DNA of 50,781 nucleotides from Alicyclobacillus sendaiensis NBRC 100866 (GTDB lineage Bacteria; Bacillota; Bacilli; Alicyclobacillales; Alicyclobacillaceae), in the NCBI RefSeq assembly GCF_001552675.1, contig NZ_BCRQ01000011.1, forward strand, positions 1 to 50,781, in the 5' to 3' direction. This document shows positions 41,982 through 49,401 of the stretch, in pieces; the stretch's first letter is position 1, and every line of letters starts with the position of its first letter. The notes beneath the pieces were generated by a model. It did not search any database, was not told where the DNA came from, and saw only the letters and a list, made by a program, of their open reading frames with translations. Position numbers and translations under genes: made by a program.

Positions 41982-43206
41982 GTCGCCTTTGCGCAGGCTC
42001 GGCAGATGGCCAGGGTGGGCGTGGTTTCTCGCGTGCGCCTTGGCGTCGCTCGCCATTCAGTTGCTGCTTGCCGCCACCACGCGCGGCTACGTGGCGGATC
42101 AGGCCATCTTTCTCCGCTGGGCCGAGGAGGTGCGCGCGTGGGGCTTGTCGCGCGCGTACGAGGAGGGCGGGATCGACTACCCGCCCTTGTACTTGTACGT
42201 GCTCGACGTCTACGCGCGGCTTGCGTCGGCCGGGCACCTGAACGTGCGCCCGGGGACGTTGTGGGCCAAGCTGCCTGGGGTCATCCTGTACGCGGCGTTC
42301 ATGCCCCTCATCTGGCGCCTGTCGAGGGGGCTTAGCGAGGACAAGCGGCGGTGGGCCATCGCCACGTACTGCCTGAACCCGGTCCTCATCTTCGACACCG
42401 CAGTCTGGGGGCAGGTGGACGTCCTCGACGCGACGCTCGCGCTGGTCGCCGTGTGGCTGGTCGCGAGGCGGCCGCTTCTCGCGGGCGTCGCCTTCGGCCT
42501 CGGGCTCGCGGCGAAGTTCGAGACCATCGTCGTGCTGCCGGTCCTCGTGGGCGCCGCGCTTTTCGTGCCAAACCGCGTGCGGCGTGTGGCCGCGATGGCG
42601 CTCGGCGCTCTGATGCCGCTCGCGCTCTCTGTCCTTCCGCTTGCGGGCGGCGGGCTGTGGCCCATGATTCGCTCCGCGTACATCGGCACCACCAGCGAGT
42701 ATCCGTACCTCAGCATGAACGCCATGAACATCTGGTTTGACTTGTTGGACGCGTCGCCGTACATCTCGGACCGCTCCACGGCGCTCTTGGGCCTCAGCTA
42801 CAAGGACGTGGGGCTTTTGCTCCTCACCGCGGCCTGCCTCGCGGCCCTCGCCTATCTGGCGCGATCCCGCCGGGCGCTTCCCGTGAGGCTGTTGATTGCC
42901 GCCGGCTTCGTCAGCTTCTCGTTTTTCATGCTGGCGACCGAGATGCACGAGCGGTACGTGGTGCTCGCGGTGGCGCTCATGGCCTGGCTCGGCGCCCTCG
43001 ACAAGCGGTGGCGCGCCGTGGCCGCGGCCGTCGCGTTCAGCGCGTTCTGGAACCTGTGGGTGGTGTGCTTTGGCGCGGTGAACGCACAGCAGGACGCGTG
43101 GATGGTCTACCTGAACCTCGCCGCGTACGGGGCCATGGAGGTCATCATGGTGCGGGAGGTTCGACGTCGGCGGACGGTGCGGCCTGCTCCCGAAGCAATC
43201 GAATGA
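41974..43206 (+). CDS. Polytopic GT-C glycosyltransferase (GT87/PIG-M-like)
   Basis: A 410-residue membrane protein with about 9-10 helices. The first extracytoplasmic loop (YVADQAIFLRWAEEVRAWG) and DYPPLYLYVLD are GT-C-like, as are AVWGQVDVLDA and ATEMHERYVV, seen in GT87 and mannosyltransferase-like proteins. The GTG start at 41974 overlaps the GT2 stop by 8 bases, with GGGGAGG upstream. The third gene of the operon would use the polyprenyl-sugar made by the GT2. The acceptor (teichoic-acid-like polymer, glycoprotein or glycolipid) is unknown. Its end overlaps the convergent sirC gene by 62 bases. Confidence 0.82.
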   Translation: MSESPLRRLGRWPGWAWFLACALASLAIQLLLAATTRGYVADQAIFLRWAEEVRAWGLSRAYEEGGIDYPPLYLYVLDVYARLASAGHLNVRPGTLWAKLPGVILYAAFMPLIWRLSRGLSEDKRRWAIATYCLNPVLIFDTAVWGQVDVLDATLALVAVWLVARRPLLAGVAFGLGLAAKFETIVVLPVLVGAALFVPNRVRRVAAMALGALMPLALSVLPLAGGGLWPMIRSAYIGTTSEYPYLSMNAMNIWFDLLDASPYISDRSTALLGLSYKDVGLLLLTAACLAALAYLARSRRALPVRLLIAAGFVSFSFFMLATEMHERYVVLAVALMAWLGALDKRWRAVAAAVAFSAFWNLWVVCFGAVNAQQDAWMVYLNLAAYGAMEVIMVREVRRRRTVRPAPEAIE

Positions 43207-43708
43207 ACGAATTCCCGCCTGTCGCGAGGTCGTGTTCCAGCGCTTCGCGCAGGCGCTTGGCGAGGCCCGGATGGGCCCCGCCGGTTGCGATGGACAGCGA
43301 AATCGCGCCGAGCTGGACGACGCTGGCAAAGTCGAGATCGCTATCCGCGGCGTCATCCGCCCGATTGCACCAGATGCCGCGAGCTTGCGCCTCCTCGCGC
43401 ACCTTCGCGTTGACCGCCGCATCGTTGGTCGCCGCGATGACGAGAGTGAAACCGGCGAGATCGCCCGGTTGGTAGGTGCGGGGGATCCAGGTTGCGAGGC
43501 CCATCTGCACGAGGCGCTCGGCCTCGGGGCAAAGCGCGGGGCTGATGATGGTGACCCGTGCGCTGGCTGCGGCCAGGCGACCAGCGCGCCTCGCGCCCAC
43601 GCCCCCTCCGCCCACGACGGCGCACGGCATGCCGCGAGGCTTTAGCCAGATGGGGATGCGGTCTGCGGCAGAAGGTCGCGGTTGTCCAGGACGGGGGACG
43701 AGGTCCAA
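43145..43708 (-). CDS. sirC: Precorrin-2 dehydrogenase (siroheme synthase N-domain type)
   Basis: NAD-dependent oxidation of precorrin-2 to sirohydrochlorin, a siroheme step; 187 aa. IPIWLKPRGMPCAVVGGGGVGARR is the family opening with the Rossmann GGGGVGARR; NRADDAADSDLDFASVV and LSIATGGAHPGLAKRLREAL also match SirC/YlnF. I chose TTG 43708: GGATGGTGAG lies 6 bases upstream and overlaps the end of the small frameshifted gene before it. An ATG at 43780 in the same frame has no site and would overlap that gene. Its last 62 bases lie under the end of the convergent GT gene. Confidence 0.87.
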   Translation of the reverse strand: MDLVPRPGQPRPSAADRIPIWLKPRGMPCAVVGGGGVGARRAGRLAAASARVTIISPALCPEAERLVQMGLATWIPRTYQPGDLAGFTLVIAATNDAAVNAKVREEAQARGIWCNRADDAADSDLDFASVVQLGAISLSIATGGAHPGLAKRLREALEHDLATGGNSFIRLLREQAAPSADVEPPAP

Positions 43709-43715
43709 CCGATGC

Positions 43716-43912
43716 TCACCATCCTTCAGCCACGCCGCCGTAGCGGCTGATGGCCATCTCGTGGATGATCCGACGCTCATCTGGCTGGAGATAGGCCATC
43801 GTCAATTCTTCGACAATCTCCTCATGGCATCGTCATACTGCAGAAACGCGCGGGTCGCGATTTCGCGAATGAGATCGTGGTGGTTCCCCTTGGCCGTGAC
43901 GGTCCTTTTCAT
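43716..43912 (-). pseudogene. Small frameshifted gene upstream of sirC, unknown function
   Basis: Reading leftward, ATG 43912 (site GAGGCGGGTG, 5 bases away) gives KRTVTAKGNHHDLIREIATR and on to LQYDDAM, then runs to a stop in that frame. Directly at that point a second frame gives EEIVEELTMAYLQPDERRI and then IHEMAISRYGGVAEGW with a stop at 43716. Adding one G after ATG (near 43829) joins them into a coherent 65-residue acidic helical protein. Both halves read like real protein. The second ends 7 bases before the sirC start. I do not recognise the family. Explanations: one-base deletion, sequence error, or programmed frameshift. Confidence 0.6.
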
Positions 43913-44122
43913 CGGTTCACCCGCCTCGCGGGTTGGGCGTGTGCTTCGCCATCTGCCTCATCCCTCATTCGCGTTCTCATCGATGCGCGCCACGAGTCGT
44001 GTATCCATCAGGTGCGAAGATCCGTTCACTGCCATCGTACCAAACGGGCATCCGGGCGTCTATGCAGGTTCTCCACGCTCGATGTCGCCGGATCGACAGA
44101 CCCGTTCAACCCGCCGCCCAAT

Positions 44123-44211
44123 CACCCCAAAATCCGATTGACATTCTGGTTCAACGCGATTAACGTGGAGGTACGGTGGAATGTCGTAAAAACCAATTGG
44201 ATTTTGGGGTG
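44123..44211. repeat. 18-bp near-perfect inverted repeat bracketing the cysH promoter
   Basis: CACCCCAAAATCCGATTG at 44123-44140 is matched in reverse complement by 44194-44211 with one mismatch. The arms are 53 bases apart. The left arm ends inside the minus-35 box; the right arm includes the cysH ribosome site GGGGTG and an inner palindrome CCAATTGG. The promoter would start transcription between the arms, so paired operator sites (looping or cooperative binding) are likelier than an RNA hairpin. Confidence 0.7.
44138..44166 (+). promoter_or_regulatory. Promoter of the cysH-cysI operon
   Basis: Perfect minus-35 TTGACA at 44138-44143, 17-base spacer, minus-10 TAACGT at 44161-44166 (three of six matches). 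It lies 53 bases before the cysH ATG and is framed by the inverted repeat. A weak minus-10 suits a promoter that needs an activator or is tightly controlled. Confidence 0.55.
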
Positions 44212-44218
44212 AATATCC

Positions 44219-44923
44219 ATGGCTGTGACCCTGGAACAGGCGGCGTGGATCGACGAACTGGCCGCGGCCTATGAAGAGGCGCGACCGGAGGACATCTTGC
44301 GCGAGGCGCTGAGCAGGGTGCCCAACATCACGTTTGCGTGCTCGTTCGGCGCCGAGGACATGGTCATCCTCGACATGCTCATGTCCATCGATCGCGAGGC
44401 CGACGTGTTCTATCTGGATACGAACGTGCTCTTTCCCGAGACCTACGAACTGATTCAGCGGGCCGTCGAGAAGTACGGGATTCCGAATCTGCACCAAGTG
44501 CTCCCGAAGCTGACGCTCGAGGAACAGGCCGCGCAGTACGGCGACGCACTCTGGAGCCGCGATCCGAACCTGTGCTGCAAGATTCGCAAGGTCGAACCCC
44601 TCGCCGATTTTCTCGCGGGTTACGACGGCTGGATCACCGGCATCCGGCGCGAGCAGGCGCCGACGCGGCGCAACGCCAAGGTCTTCGAATGGGACGCCAA
44701 GTTCCACATCGTCAAGGTCAACCCGCTCGTGCGCTGGACGCAGAAAGACGTGTGGAACTACATCGTCGAGCGGGGCGTCCCCTACAATCCCTTGCACGAT
44801 CGCAACTATCCGTCGATTGGTTGCCTGCACTGCACGCGTCCCGTGAAACCGGGCGAAGACCCGCGGAGCGGCCGCTGGGCCGGCTTCGACAAGACCGAGT
44901 GCGGTCTGCACGCCGATTCGTGA
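44219..44923 (+). CDS. cysH: Adenylyl/phosphoadenylyl-sulfate reductase
   Basis: Reduces APS (or PAPS) to sulfite in assimilatory sulfate reduction, 234 aa. Iron-sulfur cysteines typical of the APS-reductase type are present: Cys119-Cys120 (CCKIRK) and Cys202-Cys205 (CLHC). The catalytic Cys228 is in ECGLH near the C-terminus. SFGAEDMVILDM is the substrate P-loop-like part. ATG 44219 follows GGGGTG by 7 bases. It is the first gene of the sulfite-siroheme operon. The iron-sulfur cysteines suggest APS as substrate, as in Bacillus CysH. Confidence 0.94.
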   Translation: MAVTLEQAAWIDELAAAYEEARPEDILREALSRVPNITFACSFGAEDMVILDMLMSIDREADVFYLDTNVLFPETYELIQRAVEKYGIPNLHQVLPKLTLEEQAAQYGDALWSRDPNLCCKIRKVEPLADFLAGYDGWITGIRREQAPTRRNAKVFEWDAKFHIVKVNPLVRWTQKDVWNYIVERGVPYNPLHDRNYPSIGCLHCTRPVKPGEDPRSGRWAGFDKTECGLHADS

Positions 44924-44935
44924 GGGGGTGCGAGC

Positions 44936-46621
44936 GTGTCGGAGGAGAAGCTGTCCAAGGTCGAGATCATCAAGAAGAACAGCCGCTTCCTGCGCGGGCC
45001 GCTTCAGGAGGAGCTGCAGAACGACGCCTCCCACTTCACCGAAGAGGCCGTACAGGTGCTCAAGTTCCACGGCACCTATCAGCAGGACGATCGCGACCTG
45101 CGCCGGGAACTCGTCAAGCAGGGCAAGGAACGTCATTACATCATGATGATCCGCGCGCGCATCCCGGGCGGCGTCCTGAACGCGGATCAATACCTCGTGT
45201 TCGACCGCTTGGCCGACGAGTACGGCAACGGCACCATGCGCATCACCACGCGGCAGACGTTCCAGCTGCACGGCGTGCTGAAGCGGGATCTCAAGTCCAC
45301 CATTCGCCGGATCAACGAGGCGCTCATCACGACGCTCGGCGGCTGTGGGGACCAGGTGCGGAACACCGTCGGCTGCGCGCATCCGCACCAGGGCCCGTTT
45401 GAGGAGGCGGTTCGCCGGGATCTGCTCCGGCTCGTGGACGAGACGAGCGCCAAGACGAACGCGTACCACGAGATCTGGCTCGACGGCGAGCGGGTGGACC
45501 CGGAGCTGGACCGCGAGCGCGAGACCCTGTACGGCGAGATGTATCTGCCGCGCAAGTTCAAGATTGGCTTCGCGTACGAGGGCGACAACTGCTCGGACGT
45601 GTATTCGAACGACATCGGCATCGTGGCGCACCGAGACGGCGACGCCGTGGCCGGGTACACGCTTGTCATCGGCGGCGGCATGGGCCGCACCGCGAGCGAC
45701 AAGGAGACCCATCCCGCCCTCGCCAAACCGTTCGCCTTCGTCGCGCCGGGCGATCTCGTCGACGTGGTGAAGGCCATCATCACCATCCAGCGCGATCACG
45801 GCAACCGCGAGAACCGCAAGTTTGCGCGGATGAAGTACCTCGTCGAATCGCGCGGCGTCGACTGGTTCCGCGAGGAGGCGGAGCGGCGCCTGGGGAGAAA
45901 GCTCGCCCCGCCGCGCGAACTCGTCTGGCGCTCGTCGGACGATCACCTCGGCCGCATCGAGGACGGCGACAAGGTGCACCTCGGGCTGTACATCGAGAAC
46001 GGGCGCATCGCCGACAGGCCCGGGTTTCCGCTCAAATCGGCGCTTCGGGATGTCATCGCCAAGTACCGCCCGACCGTGCGCCTGACGACACAGCAAAACC
46101 TGATCCTGGCCGATCTCGCCCCGCAGGACGCCGACGCCCTCGAGGCGGAACTCGCCGCCCGAGGCATTCGCCTGCCGGACGCGTACTCGCCCGTGAAGCT
46201 TCGGTCGATGGCCTGCCCGGCCATGCCGACCTGCGGGCTCGCCATCGCGGAATCCGAGCGCGTGTTCCCGAAGGTCGTCGAGCGCCTCGAAGCCCTTCTC
46301 GCGGAGCTCGGCCTCGCGGATGAGCCCATCACCGTGCGCATGACCGGCTGCGCCAACGGCTGCGCGCGGCCGTACATCGCGGAGATTGGCTTCGTCGGCC
46401 GCGTCATCGGCAAGTACGACATCTTCCTCGGCGCCAACGTCGAAGGCACGCGCCTGAACACGCGCTTCCGCGAAATGGTGCCGTTTGACGATCTCGTCCC
46501 GACCCTCCGCCCGCTGCTCGAGCTGTACCGCGACGAGCGGCTGCCCGGCGAGCGGTTCGGCGACTTCTGCCAGCGCGTCGGGATCGAGCGGCTGAACCAG
46601 GCCGTCCCGGTCTCGTCCTAA
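44936..46621 (+). CDS. cysI: Sulfite reductase hemoprotein
   Basis: Six-electron reduction of sulfite to sulfide with siroheme and a [4Fe-4S] cluster, 561 aa. Two ferredoxin-like repeats are seen (GTMRITTRQTFQLHGV; PTVRLTTQQNLILADL). Cluster cysteines are in ACPAMPTCGLA and TGCANGCARPYIAEIG. GTG 44936 follows GAGGGGGTG. No cysJ flavoprotein gene is adjacent, so electrons may come from ferredoxin or a CysJ encoded elsewhere. The siroheme genes just downstream provide its cofactor. Confidence 0.94.
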   Translation: MSEEKLSKVEIIKKNSRFLRGPLQEELQNDASHFTEEAVQVLKFHGTYQQDDRDLRRELVKQGKERHYIMMIRARIPGGVLNADQYLVFDRLADEYGNGTMRITTRQTFQLHGVLKRDLKSTIRRINEALITTLGGCGDQVRNTVGCAHPHQGPFEEAVRRDLLRLVDETSAKTNAYHEIWLDGERVDPELDRERETLYGEMYLPRKFKIGFAYEGDNCSDVYSNDIGIVAHRDGDAVAGYTLVIGGGMGRTASDKETHPALAKPFAFVAPGDLVDVVKAIITIQRDHGNRENRKFARMKYLVESRGVDWFREEAERRLGRKLAPPRELVWRSSDDHLGRIEDGDKVHLGLYIENGRIADRPGFPLKSALRDVIAKYRPTVRLTTQQNLILADLAPQDADALEAELAARGIRLPDAYSPVKLRSMACPAMPTCGLAIAESERVFPKVVERLEALLAELGLADEPITVRMTGCANGCARPYIAEIGFVGRVIGKYDIFLGANVEGTRLNTRFREMVPFDDLVPTLRPLLELYRDERLPGERFGDFCQRVGIERLNQAVPVSS

Positions 46622-46660
46622 CACCGCCGCGCACCGAAGAGAAACAGGGAGGCGATGCAC

Positions 46661-48091
46661 ATGGCCTACGGCCGCGTGGCGCTTGTCGGCGCCGGCCCCG
46701 GCCATCCGGGGCTTTTAACCGAGCGCGCCCGAGCGCTCGTGGAACAGGCGGATGTGGTGGTCTACGACAGGCTCGTCTCGCCGCGCCTCGTCATGCACGC
46801 CAAACCGGACGCCGCCCTTTTGTACGCCGGCAAGGCGCCGGGCTGCCACGCGCTCAGGCAGCGAGACATCGAGGCGATGCTCGTGGATTTGGCGCGCGAT
46901 CACGCCCTCGTCGTCCGCCTGAAGGGCGGCGATCCGCTCGTGTTTGGCCGCGGCGCCGAGGAGGCGGCCGCCTTGCGCGCGGCGGGCGTGCCGTTCGAAC
47001 TGGTGCCGGGCGTCACGTCGGCCGTGGCCGTGCCTGCCTTCGCGGGCATTCCCGTGACGCTAAGGGGCGTGAGCCGCTCGTTCGCCGTCGCCACGGGGCA
47101 CGCGGGCGACGGGCTTCAAACCCATCTCGACGCCCTCGCGGGGGCGGAGACGCTCGTCCTGCTCATGGGCGTCGCCGAATGGCCGCGGATCGCAGAAGAG
47201 CTCGCGGCGCGGGGCGTCTCGCCCGACACGCCGGCCGCGATGGTCGAGTGGGGCTCTCGCGCCAAGCAGCGCTCGGTCCGCGCGACGCTCGCCACGCTGG
47301 CCGCCGAGGCCAAGCGGCGGGAGATTGGCTCGCCCGCCGTGATCATCATCGGCCACGTGGCGGCCGACGCCTCGCTCGGCGCGTGGTTCGAATCCCTGCC
47401 GCGCTTCGGGGAGCGCCACCTGATCTTTGCCTCCTCCATGCGCGAAGCGCTCGCCCACGCGACGCAGCTCGAGGCCGAAGGGGCCGAGGTGATGGCCTGC
47501 ACGTGGGATCGGGCGCGGGCGGTGCGCGTGGCCGAGATGGAGGCCGCGGTGTCCATGGCGGCGCAGGGCAGGTCCGTGGGCTTTGCGCTCCGCACGGCGC
47601 TCGGCGTCGAGGCGTGGTACTGCGCCGTGCAGCGCGCGGGGTTGGATCTGCGCCGGCTCGGACACGTCAAGCTCGCCGTTGTCGACGGCTACGTCGCGCA
47701 GGCTGTGCGAGAGCGCGGATTGGTGCCGGATGCCCGCTCGCTCGGCGAGATGGCGCGGCTGCCCGTGGAGGTGTGGTTCGTGGAAGCGCAGAGCGGAGGC
47801 CGCGATGCAGACGCGGAGGCGGCCTGCGCGGCGAGCGGCGCCGACGTGCGCTCGCTCCACCTCCTGGAGCCGCGGCTCGCACCGGCCGTGCCGGAGCGCT
47901 GGCGCCCGTGTTTGCGGGCGTGGCGCGATGTCGTCGCCGAGTGGCTCGCCGACGGCCCGGCCGAGCGATGGGCGCTTGGCGATCCCGCCCTGGTGCGCCC
48001 GCTCGCCGTCGAGGTGGGGCTCGGCGGTGATGCGCTGCGCCGGGCCGATGCGTTCGGCCTCGCGGCCGCCGAGGCGGCGTACGGCGCATGA
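46661..48091 (+). CDS. Uroporphyrinogen-III C-methyltransferase fused to HemD-like domain
   Basis: Two-domain protein, 476 aa. Residues 1 to about 245 are the SAM-dependent CobA/SUMT domain making precorrin-2: VALVGAGPGHPGLLT, DVVVYDRLVS, VVRLKGGDPLVFGRG, PGVTSAVAVPAFAGIPVTLRG (in parts). The rest (about 255-476) resembles a uroporphyrinogen-III synthase domain but is divergent and Ala/Arg-rich, so its activity is uncertain. ATG 46661 is chosen because AGGGAGG ends 8 bases before it; ATG 46655 is too close. It lies between sulfite reductase and chelatase, so it serves siroheme synthesis. Confidence 0.87.
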   Translation: MAYGRVALVGAGPGHPGLLTERARALVEQADVVVYDRLVSPRLVMHAKPDAALLYAGKAPGCHALRQRDIEAMLVDLARDHALVVRLKGGDPLVFGRGAEEAAALRAAGVPFELVPGVTSAVAVPAFAGIPVTLRGVSRSFAVATGHAGDGLQTHLDALAGAETLVLLMGVAEWPRIAEELAARGVSPDTPAAMVEWGSRAKQRSVRATLATLAAEAKRREIGSPAVIIIGHVAADASLGAWFESLPRFGERHLIFASSMREALAHATQLEAEGAEVMACTWDRARAVRVAEMEAAVSMAAQGRSVGFALRTALGVEAWYCAVQRAGLDLRRLGHVKLAVVDGYVAQAVRERGLVPDARSLGEMARLPVEVWFVEAQSGGRDADAEAACAASGADVRSLHLLEPRLAPAVPERWRPCLRAWRDVVAEWLADGPAERWALGDPALVRPLAVEVGLGGDALRRADAFGLAAAEAAYGA

Positions 48092-48108
48092 AGCGGGGAG
48101 GCGCAACG

Positions 48109-48867
48109 ATGCTCTTCGTCGGCCACGGGACGCGGCTTGAACGCGGCATGCATCTGTGGCACCAGTTCGTGGACGATGTCGTGAAGCGTGCGGGGCTTTC
48201 GGAGCATGGCGTCGCGCGCGCGTTCGTCGAGATCGACCGGCCGGATGTGACAGAGGCGCTCGTGGCCCTTTCTCGCGCGGGCGTGCGGCGGGTGCACGGG
48301 GTGCCGCTCTTTCTCTTTTCGGCGGGGCACATGCAGGTGGATCTGCCAGAGGCGGTGGCGCGCGCGGAGGAGCGGGTGGGGCGGCTTGACATCACCTGGA
48401 GCCCGCCGTTCGGGGACGAACCTGCGCTCATCGACGTCGCGGTCGATCGCGCCAAGGAGATTGCCGCGCGCATGCCGGAAGGGGCGGGAGTGGTGCTCGT
48501 GGGGCGCGGCAATCGGGACGAGGGCGCGCAGCGCGCGTTTGCGGAAGTGGCGGCGAAGATCGGGAGCCGCATGGGCGCACCGCTGGTCCACGGCTACCTG
48601 GCCGGCACGGGCCGCAAGCTGGAAGACGCGCTCGAGGAACTGTGGCGCAGGGGCTGCCGGCACATCGTCGTGGTGCCGTACCTGTGGTTTCCAGGGCTTC
48701 TCACGGAGGGGCTTCCGGAGCGCGTGAACCGGTGGCGTGGTGCGAGGGACATCTCGTTTCAGGTGGCCGAGCCGCTTGGGCGAGATCCGCGGCTCGTAGC
48801 GCTCGTGGCCGAGCGGGTGCGGCGCGCGGCGGATGGCCACGACGTCGGCGTCGGCACCTTGGCGTGA
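48109..48867 (+). CDS. sirB: Sirohydrochlorin chelatase (CbiX/SirB type)
   Basis: Inserts iron (or cobalt) into sirohydrochlorin, the last siroheme step; 252 aa. The first half begins LFVGHGTRLERG with the metal-binding His. RVHGVPLFLFSAGHMQVDLPEA holds the second His. The second half repeats the fold (VVLVGRGNRDEGAQ and VVVPYLWFPGLLTEG), with the catalytic His positions changed in this copy. ATG 48109 follows GGGGAGG by about 8 bases; ATG 48088 overlaps the previous stop but has no site. With cobA-hemD here and sirC at 43145, siroheme synthesis from uroporphyrinogen is complete. Confidence 0.88.
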   Translation: MLFVGHGTRLERGMHLWHQFVDDVVKRAGLSEHGVARAFVEIDRPDVTEALVALSRAGVRRVHGVPLFLFSAGHMQVDLPEAVARAEERVGRLDITWSPPFGDEPALIDVAVDRAKEIAARMPEGAGVVLVGRGNRDEGAQRAFAEVAAKIGSRMGAPLVHGYLAGTGRKLEDALEELWRRGCRHIVVVPYLWFPGLLTEGLPERVNRWRGARDISFQVAEPLGRDPRLVALVAERVRRAADGHDVGVGTLA

Positions 48868-48894
48868 AGTGGCCTTGCCCATCCGCACGCGAAA

Positions 48895-48940
48895 GGGGCT
48901 GACCCATACCCTCTCAGACGGCGGGGATGGGGACAGCCCC
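48895..48940. terminator. Hairpin between convergent sirB and small-protein genes
   Basis: GGGGCTG/CAGCCCC with inner CCCAT/ATGGG, 12 bp in all with a small internal loop. It fills the 79-base gap between convergent genes. No T-run. Confidence 0.45.
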
Positions 48941-48946
48941 ATGGGT

Positions 48947-49306
48947 TCACCACCAGTATCCGGGATAGCCGTAACCGTAGCCATACCCGTAGCCGTAATA
49001 CGGATACGGTCGGGCTATGGTCGCGCCGAGCGCTGTCCCCAGCGTGAGGCCGGTCAGCGCGCCGAACGCGAAGTAGGCGACGGGGGCGTACACCGTCTCG
49101 ATGTCCCCGCTTTGCGCCTCGTTGAGCGTCGAAAACCGCTCTTCCGCTTGACCCGCCGAATGGGCAATCGGTCGCACGTTCAGAAGATAGATGCCGTGAT
49201 CGCGGACGCTGTGCAGGATACCGTGATACCGGCGGCCGTTCACGTGGTAGACGATGACAGGCCGTCCGACGTATTGCTTTGCAATGGGATACAACGGATG
49301 TGGCAT
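48947..49306 (-). CDS. Small protein with Gly/Tyr tail, unknown function
   Basis: A 119-residue protein from the ATG at 49306, with AAAGGAGG about 10 bases upstream. It opens PHPLYPIAKQYVGRPVIVYH, then VNGRRYHGILHSVRDHGIYL, which looks like an Sm-type or small beta-barrel fold. A hydrophobic stretch near 85-102 (APVAYFAFGALTGLTLGTAL) may cross the membrane. It ends in YPYYGYGYGYGYGYPGYWW. No signal peptide is clear. Spore-coat and small-surface proteins of bacilli can have similar beta modules and Gly/Tyr tails, but I cannot assign a family. Confidence 0.75.
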   Translation of the reverse strand: MPHPLYPIAKQYVGRPVIVYHVNGRRYHGILHSVRDHGIYLLNVRPIAHSAGQAEERFSTLNEAQSGDIETVYAPVAYFAFGALTGLTLGTALGATIARPYPYYGYGYGYGYGYPGYWW

Positions 49307-49401
49307 GGCCCTACTGCCTCCTTTCGCCTCAGCGTATGCCGAGACGGCGTACGCCGAAGCGACAGCCGCCCATGCCGCCCCGAGGCCACGTGGGCACGCG
49401 G

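Larger units (their letters stand above)
43913..44218. other. Divergent control region between sirC and cysH units
   Basis: About 306 bases. A perfect hairpin ACCCGC-CTC-GCGGGT at 43919-43933 would cover the ribosome site of the leftward small gene. The cysH promoter and its inverted repeat fill 44123-44211. Between about 43935 and 44120 I see no supported gene. Confidence 0.5.

Noticed and set aside
44060-46705. An 881-codon minus-strand frame opposite cysH and cysI
   Set aside because: It covers two clear enzymes and the promoter region, has no ribosome site, and reads as a shadow of cysI.
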